A stretch of DNA of 8,616 bases from Bacteroidales bacterium (GTDB taxonomy: Bacteria > Bacteroidota > Bacteroidia > Bacteroidales > VadinHA17): positions 1 through 8,616 of the forward strand of contig DOZA01000023.1 in NCBI GenBank assembly GCA_003518245.1. The letters are read 5' to 3'. Each line of letters starts with the position of its first letter. Positions within the stretch are counted from its first letter, which is position 1. Positions 1 through 6,772 of the stretch are shown here, piece by piece. The notes below the pieces were generated by a model. That model was not told the origin of the DNA and did no database searches. It was given only the letters and a program-made list of their open reading frames with translations. The position numbers and the translations under genes are program-made.

Positions 1-722
1 ATCTCATCGTCGTAATAATCAATGCTGTTAAAACCCAGTATTTCACTGCATGCATCATACATGTCGAGTGCCAGCCTTGCACCCTCTATATCTGCTATCA
101 AAGCTCCCCTGTCAAGCATGTTAATCCCAAACTTTACCGTGCCAGACATAATAAAATTATGAATGGTCATTCCACCATGCATAGTTGAACCGATAAATGT
201 TATATCATCACCCGGTTCAATACCCAGTTTTGTGGCAAATTCATCACTTAACAGTACCTTCTCCGGCGAATCGGGTAAATGACCTTTTACAATTGCATTT
301 TCAAGCTGCATCCTTTTGCGTTCCGTGCTGTTATCTGAAATGATATCGAGCGCCAGACCTACAGCCGTACCCTGTTCTTTTGTTTCGCCATTTTCATCCG
401 GAACATCAATAAGTCCGCCAAACTGTATTCTTTCCACCCAGTCTGTTTCCGGATACCTTTCTTTAACCTGCGCGAGCAATTCACCAGTGCCTGCCAGAGA
501 AAGATCAAGAGGCATTATATCCATGTTCTCTTTGTATGAATGGGTTACGATCTTTACATGGCCGGCAGAGTATTTTGCGTTAAAGTTAATTACATCTCCC
601 AGTACACCGGTCAGGTAACAATATAGAAAGACAGTGAACATAACACCGAGTGCTACGACCAGGATGGGCAGCCTGCTGCGGTTTCTATCCCTTATTATTC
701 CTTTTAATAAAAAACGTATCAT
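1..722 (-). CDS. FtsX/MacB-like ABC transporter permease, partial (C-terminus beyond left edge)
   Basis: This open frame starts at the ATG at 720-722 and runs without a stop to the left edge, giving about 240 residues. The start overlaps the stop of the preceding permease in an ATGA, typical of translationally coupled ABC permease pairs. The protein begins with a short basic segment (MIRFLLKGIIRDRNRSRLP) and one hydrophobic helix at about residues 18-42. A long soluble region follows, as in the periplasmic core domain of MacB/LolC/LolE-type proteins. The three C-terminal FtsX helices expected of the family are not in the window. By family knowledge it pairs with the neighbouring permease and ATPase to move a lipid, lipoprotein or peptide substrate, or to drive a mechanical process in the periplasm. 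The substrate cannot be read from the sequence. Confidence 0.85.
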   Translation of the reverse strand, partial: MIRFLLKGIIRDRNRSRLPILVVALGVMFTVFLYCYLTGVLGDVINFNAKYSAGHVKIVTHSYKENMDIMPLDLSLAGTGELLAQVKERYPETDWVERIQFGGLIDVPDENGETKEQGTAVGLALDIISDNSTERKRMQLENAIVKGHLPDSPEKVLLSDEFATKLGIEPGDDITFIGSTMHGGMTIHNFIMSGTVKFGINMLDRGALIADIEGARLALDMYDACSEILGFNSIDYYDDE

Positions 723-1891
723 TGTATCTTCCCCCTTATTGCTTCGGTTGGATTCATTTTGGATATTCTTCTTGACGGAAGGTAACTGACTATTGTGGTT
801 GTAATTACAATCAGTAACAATGTAATCATTATCAGTCCTATACCATAGGCAGGATAGATCCTTTCTGCCATAGCCAGCCCAAATTCATCAGCACTTAATG
901 GCATTCCAAACCCTGTTTTTGATAACCAGGCAAGAAGAGGTATGCCCCATAATGCTCCCAGCAGTACCGCCAGTATAGAATGCATTGCTCCCTCAACAGT
1001 AAAAATACCCACAACCTGTTTTCTTGTCATACCCAGAGCAACATAGGTACCTATTTCCTTTTGCCTGCGAAAGATCGAAAGTACTTGTGTGTCAAAAACT
1101 GCAAGCAGGCCAAGGGCAAGGAAAACTATATATATGAAGGAAGAGCCTATTGTCTTTGTTTTTATGGTGCTGATAATAGCTGAAAGGAGGGAATCAGTAT
1201 CCTTAAATTCCCAGCCAGGAACAGGATGAGGATTAGTTATTTCAGGTGATATTACAATAAGTGTGCCTTCATTGTTCATACTCACTAACTCCTGCATCGT
1301 GACTATTGACATCCATATCTGGGAAGCATCAACCGTAGGTACATTTGTTTTAAAAATACCGGCAACAACTATTTCAGCTGCATCAAATGTGCCGTTTACA
1401 TCCCTCCACCTGAGTGTAGTAATATCACCTTTTGCAAGTTTTGTAGCCCTGGCCATGGCCGTACCGATAATTACAGGTATTTCTTCAAAATCCCCTTTAA
1501 GCAATGAAGTGGGTAATTCCAGCAGCTCCTGATCAGGATCAATACCTTTCATAATTATGCTTCTCATTCTACCCTGTGGATATATTGTTGCCTGGGAAAT
1601 GAGTACAGGACAGTAATTTCCTTTATTCGCCTGACCCATGAATAAGCTGGGTATATCACGGTGGCTGTCTTCAAGCGTGAAGGGATCATGCGGATCGTAT
1701 TCAGTATGCCAGTATTGACCTCCACCTATTTCCCACTCCTTCATGTCATGCATTGCCTGCCTGTTCCATCCTTCAAGAAAACCATGTATCAGAAGGATAA
1801 GGATAAAAGTAATTGAAAGTACAATGACACTTAACCATGTTCTCAAACCTGCCCCGAGTAAATTTCTTATTGCCAGTTTAATTGCGATCAT
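719..1891 (-). CDS. FtsX/MacB-like ABC transporter permease, complete
   Basis: This 390-residue protein has the standard layout of the FtsX/MacB permease family. There is an N-terminal helix (about 18-37), a large extracytoplasmic domain (about 40-245) and three C-terminal helices (about 250-268, 300-322 and 350-370). The cytoplasmic coupling loop before the third helix, RRQKEIGTYVALGMTRKQV at 276-293 or so, is the strongest family signature. The C-terminal PSRRISKMNPTEAIRGK ending is also typical. The start is supported by a clear Shine-Dalgarno AGAGG (plus-strand 1899-1903) seven bases before the ATG, rare among the genes here. It lies 18 bases after the ATPase gene and overlaps the next permease by four bases, so the three form one operon. 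The two permeases probably form a heterodimer. The transported substrate is unknown; LolCDE-like lipoprotein release and MacB-like efflux are both possible. Confidence 0.92.
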   Translation of the reverse strand: MIAIKLAIRNLLGAGLRTWLSVIVLSITFILILLIHGFLEGWNRQAMHDMKEWEIGGGQYWHTEYDPHDPFTLEDSHRDIPSLFMGQANKGNYCPVLISQATIYPQGRMRSIIMKGIDPDQELLELPTSLLKGDFEEIPVIIGTAMARATKLAKGDITTLRWRDVNGTFDAAEIVVAGIFKTNVPTVDASQIWMSIVTMQELVSMNNEGTLIVISPEITNPHPVPGWEFKDTDSLLSAIISTIKTKTIGSSFIYIVFLALGLLAVFDTQVLSIFRRQKEIGTYVALGMTRKQVVGIFTVEGAMHSILAVLLGALWGIPLLAWLSKTGFGMPLSADEFGLAMAERIYPAYGIGLIMITLLLIVITTTIVSYLPSRRISKMNPTEAIRGKIQ

Positions 1892-1898
1892 AATAATT

Positions 1899-1903
1899 CC
1901 TCT
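1899..1903 (-). promoter_or_regulatory. Strong Shine-Dalgarno of the complete permease gene
   Basis: The minus strand reads AGAGG, seven bases upstream of the ATG at 1889-1891. Most other genes in the window start without a visible Shine-Dalgarno sequence, so this one fixes the start and suggests efficient internal translation in the ABC operon. Confidence 0.6.
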
Positions 1904-1909
1904 CTTGCT

Positions 1910-2608
1910 CTATTTACTTGTGGTTATATCACCTGCAACAGTACCATCATCAAGAGTTATTTTCCTTCTGAGATACTGTATTACCTTTTCATCATGAGTT
2001 GCGAACAGGAATGTTGTTTGCAGTTCCCTGTTAAGTTTTTCCATGGTCTGCAAAATATTGTGCGAATGTTCAGCATCAAGGTTAGCCGTCGGTTCATCTG
2101 CCAGTACAAGATCGGGTCTTTTTACCATTGCCCTGGCAATCGCAACACGTTGGCATTCACCTCCTGATAGCTGTGCAGGTTTTGACTTTACTTTGTCAGT
2201 AAGCCCTACCCATTCAAGAGCATCCATAACAGCTTTGTCTCTTTCGTTTTTTGACATTTTAAGAAGCAAAAGGGGGAATTCAATATTCTCAAATACCGTA
2301 TAAACCGGCAAAAGGTTGAAAGTCTGGAATATAAATCCCATATGCTTTCTCCTTATCATAGCGGCTTCCTTCACAGACAGATCGTTTGCATTATGCCCCA
2401 AAACATCTGCATTACCTGATGTAGGGTTATCCAGCAAGCCTATTATATTCAAGAGGGTTGTCTTTCCAGATCCGGAGGGACCTACCACTCCACAAAACTC
2501 CCCTTTTATGAATGCAAGATTGATGTTATGTAAAGCAGTAAAATTGTTATTACCCATAGGGAACTGCTTAACAAGACCGGAGATGTTAATGATTTTAGAA
2601 TTGTCCAT
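1910..2608 (-). CDS. ABC transporter ATP-binding protein (LolD/MacB-type)
   Basis: This 232-residue cytoplasmic ATPase carries every motif of an active ABC domain. They are Walker A GPSGSGKT (43-50), Q-loop glutamine (Q95 in FQTFNLLP), signature LSGGE (147-151), Walker B LVLADEP (167-173), D-loop NLDA (176-179) and the switch histidine H205. Length and motif wording match the LolD/MacB/FtsE branch that powers FtsX-like permeases. It stands directly before two such permease genes on the same strand, with an 18-base gap, so it is their energy-coupling subunit. No Shine-Dalgarno is visible. The 202-base gap between this gene and the upstream TetR gene holds a candidate -7 promoter element and the unusual 54-base duplicated segment. 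The ABC subfamily is firm; the substrate is not known. Confidence 0.95.
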   Translation of the reverse strand: MDNSKIINISGLVKQFPMGNNNFTALHNINLAFIKGEFCGVVGPSGSGKTTLLNIIGLLDNPTSGNADVLGHNANDLSVKEAAMIRRKHMGFIFQTFNLLPVYTVFENIEFPLLLLKMSKNERDKAVMDALEWVGLTDKVKSKPAQLSGGECQRVAIARAMVKRPDLVLADEPTANLDAEHSHNILQTMEKLNRELQTTFLFATHDEKVIQYLRRKITLDDGTVAGDITTSK

Positions 2609-2640
2609 TATATTTTGGATTTAGTATTTCGAATAGTCCT

Positions 2641-2694
2641 TCTTTGTGAAAACTCTGAAATAATAATCACTGCGACAAACTCCGGAGTCCCTGT
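2641..2694 (+). repeat. 54-bp exact inverted duplicate of a cyclodeaminase-gene segment (intergenic copy)
   Basis: These 54 bases are identical to the reverse complement of 7098-7151, which lies inside the ornithine cyclodeaminase-family gene. Read on the plus strand the copy keeps the same frame and encodes LCENSEIIITATNSGVPV, residues 186-203 of that protein. Identity ends abruptly on both sides: the left flank ends in cct here versus cca in the gene, and the right flank reads tattca versus attacc. The copy contains a 10-bp palindrome, ACTCCGGAGT (2679-2688). It lies 33-86 bases upstream of the ABC ATPase start codon. It does not encode a plausible gene of its own. Its origin is not determined. 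Confidence 0.95.
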
Positions 2695-2754
2695 TATTCA
2701 TTTAGTATTAATTAATTTTTTTCGTAACAGACATTTTGCGACTCGGGTTAAAAT

Positions 2755-2762
2755 CAAAAATA
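2755..2762 (-). promoter_or_regulatory. Candidate -7 promoter element for the ABC operon
   Basis: The minus strand reads TATTTTTG, a full match to the Bacteroidota sigma-ABfr -7 consensus TAnnTTTG. A start site about seven bases downstream, near 2748, would give a leader of about 140 nt that includes the 54-base duplicated segment. The nearest TTTG that could serve as a -33 element (plus-strand 2789-2792) is 26 bases away, wider than the usual 19-21. The call therefore rests on the -7 motif and its position. The operon could instead be read through from the TetR gene. Confidence 0.35.
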
Positions 2763-2810
2763 GTGAATTTAATAACATAAATAAATGCCAAAGTATTTTT
2801 ACTGAACCTC

Positions 2811-3422
2811 TTAAACGTCATTTTTAAACTTTTGTTTATTTAAATTTATAATTTCACTACGTGGTAGTATTCCATAAAAAAAGAAATTCAAAAGTTCAAG
2901 TATCATTTCTTGAGCATTGGAATATAATTTGATGAGCTCAGGGTATCCACTCATCTTTACCATGTGGTCAAGAAAGAAGTTAATAAATTCAGGCTTGATA
3001 TCTTTTCTTATCTCTCCCTTTTCCTGTGCAATAATAAAATCATTTATTATTATACCCATTATTTTTTCAATCTTCCCGTTTAGATAACTAATTAATTCTG
3101 TTTCCCCGGAATTAATATAATCATTTAAGAACTCATGGCTCATGTCGTTTGTTGCATCAAGCTTAATTTTATACAGATCTGCTACTTTGTCCTTGTATTC
3201 CCTGTCAGATGACATTATTTCCCTGTATCTATTTATGTTTTCATCATAAATACTATCCATTATATCCATTGCAAGATCATATTTATTTGAGAAATGTTTG
3301 TAAAATGTCATCTTGCTGACACCCGACCTGTTGCAGATCTCTTCAACTGTTACCCTCTTTATTCCATATTTCCAGAATAAATCCTTTCCCGTTGTTAATA
3401 TTTGCTGCTTTTTCTTATTCAT
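2811..3422 (-). CDS. TetR/AcrR-family transcriptional regulator
   Basis: This 203-residue protein has the TetR N-terminal DNA-binding domain at about residues 5-50. The helix-turn-helix is VTVEEICNRSGVSKMTFYKHF at 24-44, with the characteristic TFYKHFSNKYDL recognition-helix region. The rest (about 55-190) is a predicted all-helical ligand-binding and dimerisation domain with no recognisable subfamily. Such proteins are usually repressors relieved by a small hydrophobic ligand, and they often control an adjacent exporter. Here the next genes on the same strand encode an ABC ATPase and two permeases, so they are the obvious target. The start codon lies only 11 bases from a pair of 19-bp tandem repeats overlapping a candidate promoter, which suggests autoregulation. 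The ligand is unknown. Confidence 0.92.
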   Translation of the reverse strand: MNKKKQQILTTGKDLFWKYGIKRVTVEEICNRSGVSKMTFYKHFSNKYDLAMDIMDSIYDENINRYREIMSSDREYKDKVADLYKIKLDATNDMSHEFLNDYINSGETELISYLNGKIEKIMGIIINDFIIAQEKGEIRKDIKPEFINFFLDHMVKMSGYPELIKLYSNAQEMILELLNFFFYGILPRSEIINLNKQKFKNDV

Positions 3423-3433
3423 GTAGATATAAA

Positions 3434-3471
3434 ATATGAATACAGTATAAATATATGAATATAGTACAAAT
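3434..3471. repeat. Two tandem 19-bp repeats upstream of the TetR gene (candidate operator)
   Basis: Unit 1 (3434-3452) is ATATGAATACAGTATAAAT and unit 2 (3453-3471) is ATATGAATATAGTACAAAT. They match at 17 of 19 positions and abut without a spacer. A degenerate third unit starting ATATAAAAAAGTATA follows at 3472. The repeats lie between the TetR gene and mltG and overlap the candidate TetR promoter. Their spacing fits side-by-side regulator binding at about two helical turns. The region is very AT-rich, so chance similarity is possible. Confidence 0.5.
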
Positions 3472-3474
3472 ATA
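3467..3474 (-). promoter_or_regulatory. Candidate -7 promoter element of the TetR gene
   Basis: The minus strand reads TATATTTG, matching TAnnTTTG. Transcription would begin near 3460, inside the tandem repeats, with a leader of about 38 nt before the TetR ATG. No convincing -33 TTTG is seen at the expected distance. Confidence 0.35.
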
Positions 3475-3512
3475 TAAAAAAGTATAGTATATTAATTTGC
3501 TTTTCGGAGTGG

Positions 3513-3536
3513 ACTCAACAGTTCAACGATTCAACA
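3513..3536. repeat. Three tandem 8-mers (consensus RYTCAACR)
   Basis: The sequence reads ACTCAACA, GTTCAACG, ATTCAACA in direct succession, a short tandem repeat in the leader region before mltG. It lies outside the likely coding part of mltG. No function is assigned. Confidence 0.5.
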
Positions 3537-3615
3537 GCAAGGCAGAATGCGGATGTCAAAAAGGAAAGAATACTACAAGATTAAGGCAATATATCAATCC
3601 ATCAATACAATTTAC

Positions 3616-3623
3616 TATTTTTG
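3616..3623 (+). promoter_or_regulatory. Candidate -7 promoter element of mltG
   Basis: TATTTTTG matches TAnnTTTG and ends 20 bases before the ATG at 3644, giving a predicted start site near 3630 and a short leader. An 8-bp palindrome TGTGCACA (3622-3629) overlaps its end. No -33 TTTG is seen at the usual spacing. The position supports the 3644 start rather than an upstream TTG. Confidence 0.4.
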
Positions 3624-3643
3624 TGCACAGAAAATTTTTAGAA

Positions 3644-4675
3644 ATGAGAAAGAGTAAATTACTATATCGCTTAATGATTGTGCTTTCATTATTTATGATT
3701 GCTGTTGTTATAGTTGTATGGAAGTTATTTTTTTCACCGGTTAAAATTGCTGAAGAGGGGATCGATATATACATTGGCAGGAATGCAGTATATGAAGATG
3801 TTAAAGATTCATTACGGTTCAAGGGAATACTTGTGAATGAAACAGCCTTTGATTTGCTTGCAAGAAGGAAGAGGTATATTTCAAACATAAAGCCGGGAAG
3901 GTATGTAATAAATGAACAAATGAGTAATAATGATATAGTCAATTTATTAAGATCAGGTAATCAGACACCTGTCAGGATAACATTTAACAATATACGCACA
4001 CTTGACGAATTATCTGCAAGTTTAGGTAATCAGATAGCTATTGATTCGCTTGAAATATATAAGGCACTTACAGATGAATCAATTTACGGTGATAAGGGGT
4101 TTAAAAGAGAAACAATAATTGCAGCTTTCATCCCTGATACTTATGAAGTTTACTGGACGATCAGGGCAGATGAACTTATAGGCCGCATGATCAGGCAGTT
4201 CAGGTCTTTCTGGAACAGTAAACGACTTGGAATGGCCGGTGAATTAGGTCTTACACCCGTTGAAGTAAGTATACTTGCTTCAATTGTTGATGATGAAGTA
4301 CTTAAGGAGGATGAGAAATCAAAAATTGCCGGGGTATATATGAACCGTCTGAAAAGGAATATGCCAATGCAGGCATGTCCGACTATAAAATTTGCGTTAA
4401 ATGATTTTACTATCAGGCGAGTTCTGAATGAGCACCTTGAAATTGAGTCACCATATAACACTTATAAGCACACGGGCTTACCTCCCGGGCCTGTACGTTG
4501 TGCCTCGAAATCAGGTATTAATGCGGTACTTAATGCTGAAAATCATAATTACCTTTATTTCGTGGCACGTCATGATTTTTCAGGATACCATCATTTCTCA
4601 ACCAATCTGAGGGATCATATTAATTATGCAAATAAATACCATCTTGAGCTGAACCGTATGGATATTTACAGATAA
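3644..4675 (+). CDS. mltG: Endolytic murein transglycosylase MltG (YceG-like)
   Basis: MltG cleaves nascent glycan strands of peptidoglycan at the outer face of the inner membrane and so limits chain length. With the ATG at 3644 the protein has 343 residues, close to the usual family length. A TTG at 3497 in the same frame would add 49 residues without membrane or domain character, so I reject it. The order is a short cytoplasmic tail, one membrane anchor (about 9-29), a LysM-like region, and the YceG catalytic domain. Visible signatures are LASIVDDE (211-218), whose E218 aligns with the catalytic glutamate of E. coli MltG, then AGVYMNRLK (229-237), YNTYKHTGLPPGPV (271-284) and NYLYFVARHDFSGYHHFS (302-319). 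Two positions depart from the wording I recall for the family: VDDEV instead of V-E-x-E-T, and ACPT instead of A/T-DPT (C245). It converges on murB with one base between the stop codons. Confidence 0.92.
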   Translation: MRKSKLLYRLMIVLSLFMIAVVIVVWKLFFSPVKIAEEGIDIYIGRNAVYEDVKDSLRFKGILVNETAFDLLARRKRYISNIKPGRYVINEQMSNNDIVNLLRSGNQTPVRITFNNIRTLDELSASLGNQIAIDSLEIYKALTDESIYGDKGFKRETIIAAFIPDTYEVYWTIRADELIGRMIRQFRSFWNSKRLGMAGELGLTPVEVSILASIVDDEVLKEDEKSKIAGVYMNRLKRNMPMQACPTIKFALNDFTIRRVLNEHLEIESPYNTYKHTGLPPGPVRCASKSGINAVLNAENHNYLYFVARHDFSGYHHFSTNLRDHINYANKYHLELNRMDIYR

Positions 4676-4676
4676 A

Positions 4677-5690
4677 TCAAATTACATTCACTTCTCTTTC
4701 CAGTTTAATACCGAACATATTCTGGACCGATTGAATTATCTTTTTGCTTAAGTCCAGTATTTCACTTCCACTCGCATTGCCCATGTTCACAAGTACCAGG
4801 GCATGCTTATGGTGCACAGCTGCCTGACCCAGCTTTTTTCCTTTCCATCCTGTATTTTCTATAAGCCATGCTGCAGGTACTTTGTATATTCCATCTGCAA
4901 TTTCCCAGTAGGGCATGCTGTCATATTCTGATTTTAGCCTTTTATATTCTTTAGTACTGATTAGAGGATTCTTAAAGAAGCTTCCGGCATTACCGGTGAC
5001 AGAAGGATCTGGTAACTTTTCGCTTCTGATACTTATGACTGCCTCCCTGATAGTGGATAGTGAAGGTTCGCCTCTTTCCATAACTCTCCTTTCCAGGTTT
5101 CCATAAGAAAAGTCATAAGTGGAGGGTGATCTTTTCAGGTTGAATTCAACTTTTGTGATCAGATATTTACCTTTCAGTTCATTTTTAAAGATGCTATTCC
5201 TGTATCCAAACAAGCATTCTTTCTTTGAGAAGATCTCTTTCGCACCTGTTTCAATCGATACAGCATGAACCCTGTTAATATATTCTGATACTTCTACCCC
5301 ATATGCACCAATATTTTGCATAGGTGCTGCTCCGACACTTCCGGGTATGTATGAAAGATTTTCAAGTCCTCCAAAGTCATTTTTAACTGTCCATTCCACA
5401 AGTTTATCCCATTCCAGACCTGCTTGTGCTGATATAATAGCGGAGTCATAAAGTACTTCCTCTATCGCAATATTATTAAAAAGTGGTTGGATAACAGTAC
5501 CATCAAAGTCTTTTGTAAATAATATATTACTACCTCCACCCAGTACCAGGCAATTGCCGGGAGAAAGTTGTTCTTTCACCATAATATCTGCAGCTGCTTC
5601 TTCCGTGACAGGGCATATATATCTTTCCGCCCTGGCATCTATGCCAAAAGTATTCAGTTCTTTAAGAGGATAATTATACCTGAACATCAT
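4677..5690 (-). CDS. murB: UDP-N-acetylenolpyruvoylglucosamine reductase MurB
   Basis: MurB is the cytoplasmic FAD- and NADPH-dependent enzyme that reduces UDP-GlcNAc-enolpyruvate to UDP-MurNAc, the second committed step of peptidoglycan precursor synthesis. The 337-residue length and layout match the E. coli type I form. FAD-binding motifs are NTFGIDARA (13-21), VLGGGSNILF (49-58) and IPGSVGAAPMQNIGAYGVEV (115-134). Catalytic positions expected from the family are present: R164 in GYRNSIFK, S237 in NAGSFFKNP, and a C-terminal glutamate in LEREVNVI (E333, or E331). The substrate-proximal GWKGKKLGQAAVHHKHALVLVN (281-302) is also conserved. The start is a double ATG (5688-5690 or 5685-5687) with no Shine-Dalgarno. 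It follows the epimerase gene by 20 bases on the same strand, so the two are probably co-transcribed. The gene sits away from a dcw cluster. Confidence 0.96.
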   Translation of the reverse strand: MMFRYNYPLKELNTFGIDARAERYICPVTEEAAADIMVKEQLSPGNCLVLGGGSNILFTKDFDGTVIQPLFNNIAIEEVLYDSAIISAQAGLEWDKLVEWTVKNDFGGLENLSYIPGSVGAAPMQNIGAYGVEVSEYINRVHAVSIETGAKEIFSKKECLFGYRNSIFKNELKGKYLITKVEFNLKRSPSTYDFSYGNLERRVMERGEPSLSTIREAVISIRSEKLPDPSVTGNAGSFFKNPLISTKEYKRLKSEYDSMPYWEIADGIYKVPAAWLIENTGWKGKKLGQAAVHHKHALVLVNMGNASGSEILDLSKKIIQSVQNMFGIKLEREVNVI

Positions 5691-5710
5691 TTAAAGCTTA
5701 ATTACGAGCA

Positions 5711-6697
5711 TTAATTTCTGATATAATTGTTTTCCCTGAACCAGCCAAGTGCTTTACTTATTGCAATCCTGATATCAGATTGAGGAAAATCAAGCTCTTT
5801 TACAGCTTTTTGAGCACTGTAAAAATTCCTGACTGTCAATATTCGTGCATTATTATAATTAAGCAGCACCGGCTTGCCGGTGTATGTTGCTAGTGATCCA
5901 AGCAATCCTGTTCCCCGGACCAACCATGACGGGATTATTATTTTTATACGTTTAAATCCTGTTATCTCATCAACAATGTCATAAAACTCCTTATAGCTCA
6001 GATTCGAGTTTGTAAGCAGGTATTTTTGCCCTGGTCTGCCTTTTTTCAGGGCATTACATGCAGCTACTGCAACATCTTCTACCGGGACAATGTTTCTTCC
6101 CCCGTGTGTTATAAAAACAATTTTATCCCTGTAACCAATCAACAGGAGCTTTCCCGAGCTTGGTTTAGAGTCATACGGTCCGATCATAAAAGATGGGTTA
6201 AGTATTACTGCTTGCAGCCCGTATTCATTTATCGCATTTATCACCTTTTGTTCTGCCCTGGACTTACTTACTGCATAAAATGAATCAGTGTAAGGTTTCA
6301 TTGCCGGCAGATCTTCTGTCCCAGGCTTCTCTATATTACCGTATCCTATTGAGTTAGTGCTACTTATATATATAAGTCTGGATATATTATTTTTCAGGGT
6401 AGCTTTTACAACATTATCTGTGCCATTAACATTTACTTCCAGGTAGTTCTTCAAACGGGGTAATGTCTGATCTGTAATTGCAGCAGTGTGTATAATATAA
6501 TTACAGCCTTCAGATGCTTTAATAACATCGTCAGGAGATGTAATATTGCCATAGAAATATTCAGGTTTACAACCTTTGAGAGACAGGTGATTAGCATTTG
6601 ATCTAACCAATGCTCTGGCATGTATGCCTCTGTTTAAAAGCTCCCTTACTATATTTGACCCCAGAAGGCCATTAGCTCCTGTTACAAGTACCTTCAT
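5711..6697 (-). CDS. NAD(P)-dependent epimerase/dehydratase, extended SDR family
   Basis: This 328-residue protein has an N-terminal Rossmann fold with TGANGLLG (6-13), the extended SDR nucleotide-binding motif. A HTAA motif (70-73) and the catalytic set S112/S113 (YISST) with Y141-xxx-K145 (FYAVSKSRAE) are all present. The NPSFMIGPYDSKPSSGKLL stretch (167-185) is typical of dihydroflavonol-4-reductase-like and HpnA-like members, and also resembles 3-beta-hydroxysteroid dehydrogenase/isomerase relatives. It is therefore probably an active oxidoreductase or epimerase, but the substrate cannot be told. It lies between the cyclodeaminase-family gene (75 bases upstream) and murB (20 bases downstream) on the same strand. 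I see no promoter motif in the 75-base gap, so one transcript for all three is likely. The neighbouring genes do not point clearly to one pathway. Confidence 0.9.
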   Translation of the reverse strand: MKVLVTGANGLLGSNIVRELLNRGIHARALVRSNANHLSLKGCKPEYFYGNITSPDDVIKASEGCNYIIHTAAITDQTLPRLKNYLEVNVNGTDNVVKATLKNNISRLIYISSTNSIGYGNIEKPGTEDLPAMKPYTDSFYAVSKSRAEQKVINAINEYGLQAVILNPSFMIGPYDSKPSSGKLLLIGYRDKIVFITHGGRNIVPVEDVAVAACNALKKGRPGQKYLLTNSNLSYKEFYDIVDEITGFKRIKIIIPSWLVRGTGLLGSLATYTGKPVLLNYNNARILTVRNFYSAQKAVKELDFPQSDIRIAISKALGWFRENNYIRN

Positions 6698-6772
6698 ATA
6701 AACTGCTGGTATATTAGAATAATGTTTTAAGTATAGTTAGATATTAAAAATTAATCCCGAAGATCGTAAATT

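Noticed and set aside
316..618. A 100-codon plus-strand frame opposite the partial permease
   Set aside because: It is serine- and proline-rich with no domain features and lies antisense to a well-supported permease frame.
2641..2694. The 54-bp repeat as an insertion-sequence end, CRISPR unit or diversity-generating template repeat
   Set aside because: No transposase, reverse transcriptase, cas gene, target-site duplication or further copy is seen in the window, and the two copies are identical, with no adenine-specific substitutions.
2763..2792. TTTG at plus-strand 2789-2792 as the -33 element of the ABC promoter
   Set aside because: It is 26 bases from the -7 element, beyond the usual 19-21, so only the -7 motif is reported.
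2615..2827. A 70-codon plus-strand frame carrying the cyclodeaminase fragment LCENSEIIITATNSGVPV
   Set aside because: It begins with TTG, lacks a ribosome-binding site, has no similarity to the enzyme outside the 54-base copy, and runs into the TetR gene's 3' end. The frame is a by-product of the duplicated segment.
3497..3643. A TTG-initiated 49-residue N-terminal extension of MltG
   Set aside because: The extension has no signal or domain character, contains the tandem 8-mers and the candidate promoter, and would make the protein longer than usual. The ATG at 3644 places the membrane anchor at residues 9-29, as in the family.
3556..3942. A 128-codon minus-strand frame opposite the start of mltG
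   Set aside because: It is hydrophobic and low-complexity because it mirrors the membrane-anchor and AT-rich region of mltG, which has clear family motifs.
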